From an uncultured Prevotella sp. (lineage in GTDB: Bacteria > Bacteroidota > Bacteroidia > Bacteroidales > Bacteroidaceae): 5,377 nucleotides of DNA. The stretch spans positions 1 to 5,377 of the forward strand of contig USJD01000224.1 in the NCBI GenBank assembly GCA_900554835.1. Direction: 5' to 3'. This document shows, in pieces, positions 1 through 5,377 of the stretch. Within the stretch, counting starts at the first letter, position 1. The number at the start of each line of letters is the position of its first letter. A program made the translations under genes and the position numbers. The notes beneath the pieces were generated by a model. The model did no database searches and was not told where the DNA came from. It saw only the letters and a list, made by a program, of their open reading frames with translations.

Positions 1-290
1 AAAGGGCTATTTATCAAGCATAAAGATGACTGAGTAGTTACGGGGAAGAGACGCTTCTTGGCTCTAAAAAGTTGTTTTCTTTGACTTCTTTTACTATTTT
101 TCTGAAGGTTTTGTTCTATGGCTATGTTATGATGCTTATTTTGTTAATGCTGGTTAATTTCTTTTCGGAAATGCAAGGAATCTAATGGAATGTTGTTTTA
201 AAGTCGGTTGTCTTCTCGAAGAAAGTGTCATGATGGCTCTTTTGATGGAGAGACATGTTTATATCGTATAATGATTAAATTAGATAGATT
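1..290. other. Upstream region without a recognisable gene
   Basis: No coding region can be supported here. All forward frames close within the first ~40 bases, so at most the last few codons of a gene lying before the window could be present, and nothing identifies it. The sequence is T-rich on the + strand. It must contain the 5' leader and perhaps the promoter of the serpin gene, but no well-spaced TTTG / TAnnTTTG pair is visible. The last 20 bases before the serpin ATG are A/T-rich and lack a Shine-Dalgarno motif, which is normal for Bacteroidota. Confidence 0.5.
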
Positions 291-1568
291 ATGAAAAAAA
301 GTGTAATGACTATCGCCACAATGGCTTTGGCGATGACAATGGTTTCTTGTGGCTCTAGTAAGAAAGTTCAAGGTGAAGTGAAAGGAACGGAGAGTATGGA
401 AGCTACTAAAAGTGAGGAAGCTATGGATGAGGAATATCTTATCTTGTCGGATGAACAGCGTAGTATTGTAGATAAGAACAATGGCTTCGCCCTCAATCTC
501 TTCCATGAAATTTCAGGTTTTGATTCTAAGGTGGTTTCCCCAATGAGTATTTCTTATCTGATGGGTATGTTGGCAAACGGAGCTGATGGACAGACTCGTG
601 AGGAAATTTTGAAGACTATAGGTTGTGAGGGTGTTTCTGTGGAAGATTTGAATGCTCTTTATAAAATGATGCTTCAGAAGGCAAATAGTCTGGATAAGCA
701 GACAACTGTGAATATCGCCAATTATATTGCACTCAACAAACAGTATCAGCTCAAGAATACATTCGCTGGAATTATGAAGAATGATTATCAGGCTGGTGTA
801 GAGAATCTTGATTTCGCTTCTTCTGCTTCTGTTAAGCATATCAATCAGTGGTGTAGCAAACAGACCAATGGTATGATTCCAAGCATAATCAGTCAGTTGG
901 ATGCCAATGCAGTTTCCTGTATTATGAATGCAATCTATTTTAAGGGAACCTGGACAGATAAGTTTGATAAGAAGAATACGAAGTTGGAGTCATTTCAGGG
1001 TTATACCCGTGATATCAAGAAGGCTCAGATGATGCATCGCCAGGCAAAGTATCAGTATGCCGATGGTGCTGGATATTCTGCAGTTCGCATTCCTTATGGC
1101 AATCGTTCGTATGAGATGGTAGTGTTGCTTCCTAATCAGGGTAGTTCTATCAACGAGATGATGAAAAAGGTGGATGTGAAGTCGCTGGCTGAGCTGCGTG
1201 ATAAGATGGACGAATGTATGGTTGACTTGAAGTTGCCTCGATTCTCTACTGAGTTAAGTCTGCCTTTGAATGGTATCATCAGCAAGTTGGGTGCACCTTC
1301 GATGTTTGGAGGAAATGCCAACTTCTCAAATTTTGCAAATGGCAGTCTGTCTGTTTCTCAGATGTTACAGAAGGCGAAGATAGAGGTGAGTGAGGAAGGT
1401 ACGAAGGCAGCGGCAGTAACTGCTGCAATCATGACGATGAGTCTTCAGCATCCTGATGAACCACGTCGAGTTAACTTCCATGCCGACCGTCCTTTCGTCT
1501 ATATGATTACGGAGGCGAATACTGGTGCAATATTATTTATGGGACAATTTACGGGATCGGAACTTTAA
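291..1568 (+). CDS. Serpin family protease inhibitor, predicted lipoprotein
   Basis: A 425-residue serpin, a suicide inhibitor that traps a target protease after cleavage of its reactive loop. The N-terminus is a lipoprotein signal peptide with Cys at residue 20 (context MVSC), so the mature protein is probably lipid-anchored. A Lys/Glu-rich linker (about residues 21-50) leads to the serpin fold (about 60-425). The fold is marked by the N-terminal VVSPMSISYLMGM segment, the central NAIYFKGTW motif, the hinge EEGTKAAAVTAA (368-379) and the C-terminal serpin signature FHADRPFVYMI (396-406). The Ala-rich hinge with Thr at P14 is the inhibitory type. By simple counting from the hinge, P1 falls near Ser384, and Met383-Ser384 recalls the Met-Ser bond of alpha-1-antitrypsin; the true target bond is uncertain because the loop is longer than usual. 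Related lipoprotein serpins are known in Bacteroidota, for example miropin of Tannerella forsythia. This start is chosen because it gives a complete signal peptide. It stands alone, with no operon partner in view. Confidence 0.95.
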   Translation: MKKSVMTIATMALAMTMVSCGSSKKVQGEVKGTESMEATKSEEAMDEEYLILSDEQRSIVDKNNGFALNLFHEISGFDSKVVSPMSISYLMGMLANGADGQTREEILKTIGCEGVSVEDLNALYKMMLQKANSLDKQTTVNIANYIALNKQYQLKNTFAGIMKNDYQAGVENLDFASSASVKHINQWCSKQTNGMIPSIISQLDANAVSCIMNAIYFKGTWTDKFDKKNTKLESFQGYTRDIKKAQMMHRQAKYQYADGAGYSAVRIPYGNRSYEMVVLLPNQGSSINEMMKKVDVKSLAELRDKMDECMVDLKLPRFSTELSLPLNGIISKLGAPSMFGGNANFSNFANGSLSVSQMLQKAKIEVSEEGTKAAAVTAAIMTMSLQHPDEPRRVNFHADRPFVYMITEANTGAILFMGQFTGSEL

Positions 1569-1580
1569 TTCCAAAGATGA

Positions 1581-1630
1581 ATTTCTCAGAATATATATCA
1601 TCCTGTGTATATGTATTTCTCAGAGTACAT
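1581..1630 (+). repeat. Imperfect 16-nt direct repeat after the serpin gene
   Basis: Two copies, at 1581-1596 and 1615-1630, match at 14 of 16 positions; the first ten bases (ATTTCTCAGA) are identical. They begin 34 bp apart in the serpin 3' flank. The role is unknown; they could be chance in AT-rich DNA or a small duplication. Confidence 0.5.
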
Positions 1631-1674
1631 TAAAACCAATATGAGTTTCTTTCAATGTTAAACTCCGATATAGC

Positions 1675-1723
1675 TCTCTCCCTATATATATATAATAAGG
1701 TGTAAAAATGCGAGTGGGAGAGA
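1675..1723 (+). repeat. Inverted repeat, possible large-loop stem
   Basis: TCTCTCCC at 1675-1682 is exactly complementary to GGGAGAGA at 1716-1723, enclosing a 33-nt loop that contains an alternating TATATA tract (about 1683-1694). A shorter imperfect pairing inside it (CCTAT with ATAAGG) could extend the structure. There is no T-tract directly behind it on this strand, so it is not a standard intrinsic terminator, though it lies where the serpin transcript should end. Confidence 0.4.
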
Positions 1724-1739
1724 AAAAGGTGAAAAAATG

Positions 1740-1759
1740 AAGAAAAATGCATTTTTCTT
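1740..1759. promoter_or_regulatory. Perfect 20-nt palindrome upstream of the tRNA promoter
   Basis: AAGAAAAATG is followed immediately by its reverse complement CATTTTTCTT, a perfect dyad with no spacer. It ends 19 bp before the -33 element of the tRNA-Ser/Glu promoter. This position would suit a dimeric DNA-binding protein or a cruciform-forming upstream element. A second dyad (8-bp arms, loop TCCG, 1762-1781) follows and overlaps the -33 element. The regulatory role is inference; the symmetry itself is seen directly. Confidence 0.45.
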
Positions 1760-1778
1760 GAAAATTTTTTCCGAAAAA

Positions 1779-1810
1779 TTTGGTGGAACCGAAAAAATGT
1801 ATTACCTTTG
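1779..1810 (+). promoter_or_regulatory. Bacteroidota promoter for the tRNA-Ser/tRNA-Glu unit
   Basis: The -33 element TTTG (1779-1782) and the -7 element TACCTTTG (1803-1810) are separated by 20 nt, an excellent match to the TTTG / TAnnTTTG consensus of the primary sigma factor in this phylum. The bases that follow (CACTCGC) are shared with the tRNA-Lys promoter at 5260-5291 and probably contain the transcription start. The leader to the first tRNA would be about 45-50 nt. Confidence 0.88.
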
Positions 1811-1860
1811 CACTCGCATTTGAGAAACAATGTTTGTTGATTCAGAAATGAATCCAACTA

Positions 1861-1947
1861 GGAAGGTTGGGTGAGTGGCTGAAACCACCAGTTTGCTAAA
1901 CTGACGTGCGGGTTACCGTACCGGGGGTTCGAATCCCCCACCTTCCG
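1861..1947 (+). tRNA. tRNA-Ser (anticodon GCT)
   Basis: An 87-nt class II tRNA. The acceptor arms GGAAGGT (1861-1867) and ACCTTCC (1940-1946) pair fully, with discriminator G at 1947. The D stem, the anticodon loop TTGCTAA with GCT at 1895-1897, a long variable arm and a T arm with GGTTCGAAT are all visible. The long variable arm and anticodon agree on serine, reading AGC and AGT codons. The outermost anticodon-stem pair (C1888/A1904) is mismatched. CCA is not encoded and must be added after transcription. It is the first gene of a two-tRNA transcript. Confidence 0.96.
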
Positions 1948-1973
1948 CAAACATGTTTCAAGAGTGTACCGTT

Positions 1974-2045
1974 GGTCGATTCATCTAATGGTTAGGATAC
2001 AAGATTCTCAATCTTGGCATAGGGGTTCGATTCCCCTATCGACTA
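1974..2045 (+). tRNA. tRNA-Glu (anticodon CTC)
   Basis: A 72-nt tRNA. Acceptor arms 1974-1980 and 2038-2044 pair, ending in a G-U wobble at the 1-72 position, with A2045 as discriminator. The D arm contains AATGGTTAGGAT, the anticodon stem is CAAGA/TCTTG, the loop TTCTCAA holds CTC at 2007-2009, and the T arm is AGGGG/CCCCT with GTTCGATTC. CTC reads only GAG, so a separate TTC tRNA for GAA is expected elsewhere. CCA is not encoded. It lies 26 nt behind tRNA-Ser with no promoter of its own, so the two are almost certainly processed from one transcript. Confidence 0.95.
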
Positions 2046-2050
2046 CAATG

Positions 2051-2082
2051 AAGTCTTCATCTTTTTGGATGAAGACTTTTTT
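2051..2082 (+). terminator. Rho-independent terminator of the tRNA unit
   Basis: A perfect 11-bp stem, AAGTCTTCATC (2051-2061) with GATGAAGACTT (2068-2078), closes a 6-nt loop and runs into TTTT (2079-2082). It begins 5 nt after the tRNA-Glu discriminator base. It separates the tRNA unit from the next promoter, whose -33 box starts only 12 bp later. Confidence 0.9.
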
Positions 2083-2093
2083 GTTTCTATTTC

Positions 2094-2125
2094 TTTGGCT
2101 ATTTCCTATTTTTGTTTTATCTTTG
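2094..2125 (+). promoter_or_regulatory. Promoter of the T9SS plug gene
   Basis: TTTG (2094-2097) and TATCTTTG (2118-2125) are separated by 20 nt, a full match to the Bacteroidota consensus with the same gap as both tRNA promoters here. The -7 box ends only 4 nt before the first ATG (2130), so transcription should begin at or next to the start codon. This implies a leaderless or nearly leaderless mRNA. Confidence 0.75.
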
Positions 2126-2129
2126 CAGA

Positions 2130-3386
2130 ATGAAACAAATGAGAATTCATAACAAGTTGAGAGGTATTGCGTTGCTGGCGGCCTTTGCTTTATCGTGTGG
2201 AGTAGGGGTGGCTCAGCGTTCAGAGATACATAGTTCGCGTGTGACTACCTTGCAAGTGGTTGGGGGTGACAACTGGCTGTCAATGCCTGTGGTGACGCTT
2301 GGCGGACAAACTGTACAGGTTTCTTTTGATGACCTTACGCATGACTATCATCGTTATTGTTATAAAATCGTGCATTGTGATGCGGACTGGAATGAGTCTG
2401 CAGGATTGTTTGCGAGTGATTATCTTGCGGGATTCAATGGAGAACTGACTATTGATGACTACGAAGAGTCGCTCAATACCAATCAGCTTTATACTCATTA
2501 TCAACTCCGTATTCCTAATGAGAACTGCCGTATCACCATGGGTGGCAACTATAAGTTGATGGTTTATGATGAGAATCGTGAGAATGAACCGATGTTGACT
2601 GCTTGTTTTATGGTAGTTGATCCACAAGTGAATGTGGCAGTTGGCTATCGTTCGAATACTGACATTGATGTCAATAAGAGTCATCAGCAGGTGAGTGTTC
2701 ATGTGGATTATGGTAATTTGCGAATTACGGATCCCCAGCGCCAGCTCCGTACGGTGGTGATGCAGAATGGGAGATGGGATAATGCGGTGCGTGATCCTAA
2801 GCCAGACTATATTAGTGCTGATGGTTTGCAGTGGACGCATTGTCGTGATTTGATTTTTCCGGCAGGCAATGTCTATCGGAAGTTTGAGATGCTTGATATG
2901 AATCATACAACGATGGGACTGGATGAGATGAAGTGGGATGGCAATGAGTTTCATGCTTTTGTGCAACCAGATTTGCCCCGTCCGAGCTATGTGTATGATG
3001 AAGCGCCACAGGGCTCGTTTTTTATTCGCAACAGTGAGAATATAGATAATGATTTTATTTCAGACTACGCCTGGGTGCATTTTTCTCTGAAGGCTCCTCG
3101 TCAGATGGGCGATGTTTATCTGAATGGTGACTGGACGCATGATCGGTTTCTCCCTGCTTATCAGATGAAATACGATGAGAAGACGCAATCCTACGAAGGA
3201 AAGGTGCTGATGAAGCAAGGTTATTACAGTTATCAGTATCTGGTACTTAAGGATAATGGTGCTACGCTGCCTGTTACCTCGGAGGGTTCGTATTTTCAGA
3301 CTCAGAATAAGTATCAGGTCTTGGTGTATTATCGTGGAACGGGCGATAGGACTGATAGGCTTGTTGGTTTCAAGGAAGTGAAATGA
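2130..3386 (+). CDS. Type IX secretion system plug protein (DUF5103 family)
   Basis: A 418-residue exported protein of the DUF5103 family, whose Flavobacterium johnsoniae member was seen as the Plug that closes the idle SprA (Sov) translocon from the periplasmic side. The signal peptide spans residues 1-28, with a hydrophobic core LRGIALLAAFALSCG and likely cleavage after GVA; Cys23 makes a lipoprotein reading possible but its context (ALSC) is weak. Family hallmarks are YKIVHCDADW (78-87), YLAGFN (98-103) and YTHYQL (121-126), in the large N-terminal plug domain. A C-terminal Ig-like beta domain (about 311-405) has the VYLNGDWTHD and YYSYQYLV strands. ATG 2130 is preferred; an in-frame ATG at 2139 would also keep the signal peptide. 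An in-frame TTG at 2112 lies upstream of the predicted transcription start and is unlikely. The gene is probably co-transcribed with the GHL10 gene downstream. The identity rests on remembered family motifs, not a search. Confidence 0.88.
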   Translation: MKQMRIHNKLRGIALLAAFALSCGVGVAQRSEIHSSRVTTLQVVGGDNWLSMPVVTLGGQTVQVSFDDLTHDYHRYCYKIVHCDADWNESAGLFASDYLAGFNGELTIDDYEESLNTNQLYTHYQLRIPNENCRITMGGNYKLMVYDENRENEPMLTACFMVVDPQVNVAVGYRSNTDIDVNKSHQQVSVHVDYGNLRITDPQRQLRTVVMQNGRWDNAVRDPKPDYISADGLQWTHCRDLIFPAGNVYRKFEMLDMNHTTMGLDEMKWDGNEFHAFVQPDLPRPSYVYDEAPQGSFFIRNSENIDNDFISDYAWVHFSLKAPRQMGDVYLNGDWTHDRFLPAYQMKYDEKTQSYEGKVLMKQGYYSYQYLVLKDNGATLPVTSEGSYFQTQNKYQVLVYYRGTGDRTDRLVGFKEVK

Positions 3387-3468
3387 GGTCTGTTGCATTC
3401 ATGGAAGTGAGGCCTCTTGGCTTCGGAGAAATGAAGCCTATGGAATTGTTTTTTAGTTGATAAAAGTA
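3387..3468 (+). other. Intercistronic gap with a weak hairpin
   Basis: An 82-bp gap between the plug and GHL10 genes. It holds a 6-bp stem, GGCTTC (3419-3424) with GAAGCC (3433-3438), and a T6 tract at 3449-3454 lying ten bases beyond the stem. This is too weak and too distant for a convincing terminator, though partial attenuation is possible. No TTTG / TAnnTTTG promoter is seen, which favours read-through from the plug gene. A 13-nt segment at the end of the plug gene (3369-3381) recurs at 3398-3410 with one mismatch. Confidence 0.4.
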
Positions 3469-5241
3469 ATGAAACGTATTTTTTTTCAAATATCATTGTT
3501 GTTGACTATGGTTATGTCGCTTCAGGCGCAAAATACCATATTAGATAGCTCTGTGCATAGAACCACGTCTGGTAGTTCTTTGCAGAGTATGATTTTTAAT
3601 AATCATCCCCCAAAGCATGAGGTGCGTGCAGTGTGGCTGACCACGATTGGCGGTATCGACTGGCCCCATTCCTATGCGCAGTCTGCTTATTCTGCAGAAA
3701 AGCAGAAGCAAGAATTGGTAGCGATTCTGAATCGCTTGCAGAAAGCGCACATTAATACAGTGCTTATCCAGACCAGGGTGCGCGGTACGATGATTTATCC
3801 TTCGGCGTATGAGCCTTGGGACGGTTGTTTGTCTGGCTTTCCTGGAAAGAGTCCGGGGTATGATGCATTGAAGTTTGCGATAGAAGAGTGTCATAAGCGG
3901 GGTATGGAATGTCATGCTTGGGTGGTTACAATTCCTGTAGGCAAGTGGAATGCCTTAGGGTGCAAGCAGCTTCGCAGTCGGTTCCCGGGGTTAATCAGGA
4001 AAATCGGACCAGATGGATATATGAATCCGGAAGACAATCGGACTGCTGATTATCTTGCAAAAATTTGTGGTGAGATAACCCGTAATTATGATGTGGATGG
4101 TATTCATCTCGATTATATCCGGTATCCGGAGACTTGGAATATCAGGGTGAGTCGTGAGAATGGGCGAAAGTTTATTACCCGTATCGTTGAGGCAATACAC
4201 CGTAATGTGAAGCGCGAGAAGCCTTGGGTGAAAATGAGCTGTTCTCCTATCGGCAAGTTTGATGACCTTGGTCGTTATTGGAGTCATGGGTGGAACGCTT
4301 ATACCAAAGTCTGTCAGGATGCGCAGGGTTGGCTCAAGTCGGGCTTGATGGATGAGCTTTATCCGATGATGTATTTTCGCAACGAACAGTTCTTTCCGTT
4401 TGCTATCGACTGGGCAGAACAGAGCCATGGCAAAATTGTAGTGCCTGGTTTGGGAATTTACTTCCTGGATCCTAAGGAAGGCAAGTGGAAGATAGGGGAT
4501 ATAACTTCCGAAATGTATCATTTGCGCAATATCGGACTGGGGTATGCTTTCTTTCGCAACAAGTTTTTGCTTGACAACCGACAGGGTATCTACGATTTTA
4601 CATCAAAGGAATTTAATCTCTATCCGTCTCTGGTGCCGGCGATGACATGGGAGAGCAAGCGTATTCCTATTTCGCCATCTTGTTTGAAAACACAGCAGGT
4701 GGGAGGGAAAGTAGTGCTTACCTGGAATAATACTGCGCAATATGAGGATGGAACTGCAGTTTCTACACCTTATATATATAGTAATGTATATGCAAGTAGA
4801 ACTTATCCGGTTGATACGGAAGATGCAAGCAACCTGATTTCGGCAAGAATGATGGGCAATCGGATAACACTCGACCTTTCGGGAGATGAAAATCCGCTCT
4901 TTTTTGCTGTTACGGCAATGGACGGATATGGAAATGAAAGCCGTCCGGTGCAAAATATTGCCAAAGTTGAAGACCTTCTGTTGGGGAGGCAGGGTAAGGC
5001 TAAAAAACTAAAATGCAGCAATGGAAGGCTTTTCTTACCAGAAAGTGCGAAAAATGCAGATGCTACCTGTTTTTTTGTGGAATCCTTGTTGGGGCAGCCT
5101 TTAAAGGTGCTTCGGAGTGCTGGTAACTCTCTGAATATAAGCAGTTTAAGTGAAGGTGTATATGTCCTGAAAAGCCTGAATAAAAAGGGTGTTTCGCATA
5201 CCTTAGGAACCTTCTATATCAGAAAAAATAAAAAAAGTTAG
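3469..5241 (+). CDS. Secreted GHL10 family glycoside hydrolase-like protein with T9SS-type C-terminal domain
   Basis: A 590-residue exported protein. The signal peptide is about residues 1-21 (KR, then FFQISLLLTMVMSLQA). The GHL10/DUF187 TIM-barrel domain covers about 48-360: it opens with HEVRAVWLTTIGGIDWP (50 onward) and contains the motif DGIHLDYIRYP (210-220) with its acidic residues intact. A fibronectin III-like domain follows (about 398-495). The last ~70 residues carry LLGQ (540-543), NISSLSEGVYVLK (556-568) and GTFYIRK (580-586), the pattern of a type A T9SS sorting domain. E. coli DigH, of the GHL10 family, cleaves denuded peptidoglycan glycan strands; the substrate here is unknown and, if exported by T9SS, probably lies outside the cell. 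ATG 3469 is chosen because it begins a normal signal peptide; an in-frame TTG at 3457 would add four residues. Position directly behind the T9SS plug gene supports the secretion reading. Confidence 0.9.
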   Translation: MKRIFFQISLLLTMVMSLQAQNTILDSSVHRTTSGSSLQSMIFNNHPPKHEVRAVWLTTIGGIDWPHSYAQSAYSAEKQKQELVAILNRLQKAHINTVLIQTRVRGTMIYPSAYEPWDGCLSGFPGKSPGYDALKFAIEECHKRGMECHAWVVTIPVGKWNALGCKQLRSRFPGLIRKIGPDGYMNPEDNRTADYLAKICGEITRNYDVDGIHLDYIRYPETWNIRVSRENGRKFITRIVEAIHRNVKREKPWVKMSCSPIGKFDDLGRYWSHGWNAYTKVCQDAQGWLKSGLMDELYPMMYFRNEQFFPFAIDWAEQSHGKIVVPGLGIYFLDPKEGKWKIGDITSEMYHLRNIGLGYAFFRNKFLLDNRQGIYDFTSKEFNLYPSLVPAMTWESKRIPISPSCLKTQQVGGKVVLTWNNTAQYEDGTAVSTPYIYSNVYASRTYPVDTEDASNLISARMMGNRITLDLSGDENPLFFAVTAMDGYGNESRPVQNIAKVEDLLLGRQGKAKKLKCSNGRLFLPESAKNADATCFFVESLLGQPLKVLRSAGNSLNISSLSEGVYVLKSLNKKGVSHTLGTFYIRKNKKS

Positions 5242-5259
5242 AAAAAAGTTGCGAAAAAA

Positions 5260-5291
5260 ATTGGTGGTTTCAAAAAAATGTAGTACCTTTG
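5260..5291 (+). promoter_or_regulatory. Bacteroidota promoter for tRNA-Lys
   Basis: The -33 box is ATTG (5260-5263; one mismatch to TTTG) and the -7 box is TACCTTTG (5284-5291), with a 20-nt gap. The block 5255-5308 matches 1774-1827, around the tRNA-Ser promoter, at 46 of 54 positions, including GGTGG after the -33 box and CACTCGCA after the -7 box. It begins only 19 bp after the GHL10 stop codon. No terminator is visible between them, so read-through into the tRNA is possible. Confidence 0.86.
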
Positions 5292-5322
5292 CACTCGCAA
5301 TTCAGAAATGAGGCTTTAAGAA

Positions 5323-5377
5323 GCACCCTTAGCTCAGTTGGTAGAGCAACTGACTCTTAATCAGTGGGTCTAGGGTT
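5323..5377 (+). tRNA. tRNA-Lys (anticodon CTT), cut by the window end
   Basis: The 5' 55 nt of a tRNA: acceptor strand GCACCCT (5323-5329), D arm GCTC/GAGC with AGTTGGTA, anticodon stem ACTGA/TCAGT, loop CTCTTAA with CTT at 5356-5358, variable region GGGTC and the start of the T stem (TAGGG). The T loop and 3' acceptor strand lie beyond the window. CTT reads AAG. The visible half has no defects. Confidence 0.94.

Noticed and set aside
241..272. Possible serpin promoter: TTTG at 241-244 with TATAAT at 267-272
   Set aside because: The second box resembles an E. coli -10 site rather than the TAnnTTTG of this phylum, and the spacing is not a good match; the evidence is too weak to annotate.
1964..2152. 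A 62-codon forward frame starting before tRNA-Glu
   Set aside because: It runs through the tRNA, the terminator and the plug promoter; the open frame is accidental.
2280..2966. A 228-codon open frame on the minus strand inside the plug gene
   Set aside because: Its composition (many Ile, His, Thr) is that of a shadow frame, it has no recognisable motif, and it is fully overlapped by a well-identified gene on the other strand.
3369..3410. 13-nt direct repeat (12 of 13 matching, 29 bp apart) at the end of the plug gene
   Set aside because: Short, and possibly chance or a small slippage duplication; no evidence of function.
3419..3454. Hairpin plus T6 as a terminator between the plug and GHL10 genes
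   Set aside because: The stem is only 6 bp with an 8-nt loop, and the T-tract begins ten bases after it; listed only as a weak hairpin in the gap.
3541..4953. Several 110-180 codon minus-strand frames inside the GHL10 gene
   Set aside because: They are antisense shadows with no start context, no motifs and no independent promoter.
1..5377. CRISPR array, insertion sequence, attachment site or phage genes
   Set aside because: No regularly spaced repeats, transposase or integrase motifs, or duplicated tRNA 3' ends are seen; the tRNAs here show no sign of an adjacent integrated element.

Overview
The window reads as chromosomal DNA of a Bacteroidota bacterium, most likely order Bacteroidales and plausibly Prevotella/Segatella-like. 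Three things point there. The promoters have the Bacteroidota form (TTTG, 20-nt gap, TAnnTTTG), there are no Shine-Dalgarno sites before the genes, and two protein families typical of the phylum are present: a type IX secretion system (T9SS) plug protein and a GHL10 protein with a T9SS-like tail. The genus is inference; the phylum is well supported.

Layout, all on the + strand. Positions 1-290 hold no gene I can support. A lipoprotein serpin (protease inhibitor) follows at 291-1568. An AT-rich intergenic stretch (1569-1860) carries a direct repeat, a long-range inverted repeat, a perfect 20-nt palindrome and a strong promoter. That promoter drives a two-tRNA unit, tRNA-Ser(GCT) and tRNA-Glu(CTC), closed by a clear intrinsic terminator at 2051-2082. 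A second promoter directly abuts the start of the T9SS plug gene (2130-3386). About 80 bp further on is a secreted GHL10 family glycosidase-like gene (3469-5241), probably in the same transcript. A third promoter, nearly identical to the first, then drives tRNA-Lys(CTT), which is cut by the window end.

How the parts may work together: the plug protein belongs to the T9SS outer-membrane translocon. The next gene encodes an exported protein whose last ~70 residues look like a type A T9SS sorting domain, so the pair may be a translocon component and one of its cargos. The serpin is a separate envelope protein, probably protecting the cell from host or neighbour proteases. I do not see a wholly new multi-gene system. 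The most interesting points are the plug/cargo pairing, the probably leaderless plug mRNA, the unusual reactive loop of the serpin and the palindrome before the tRNA promoter.
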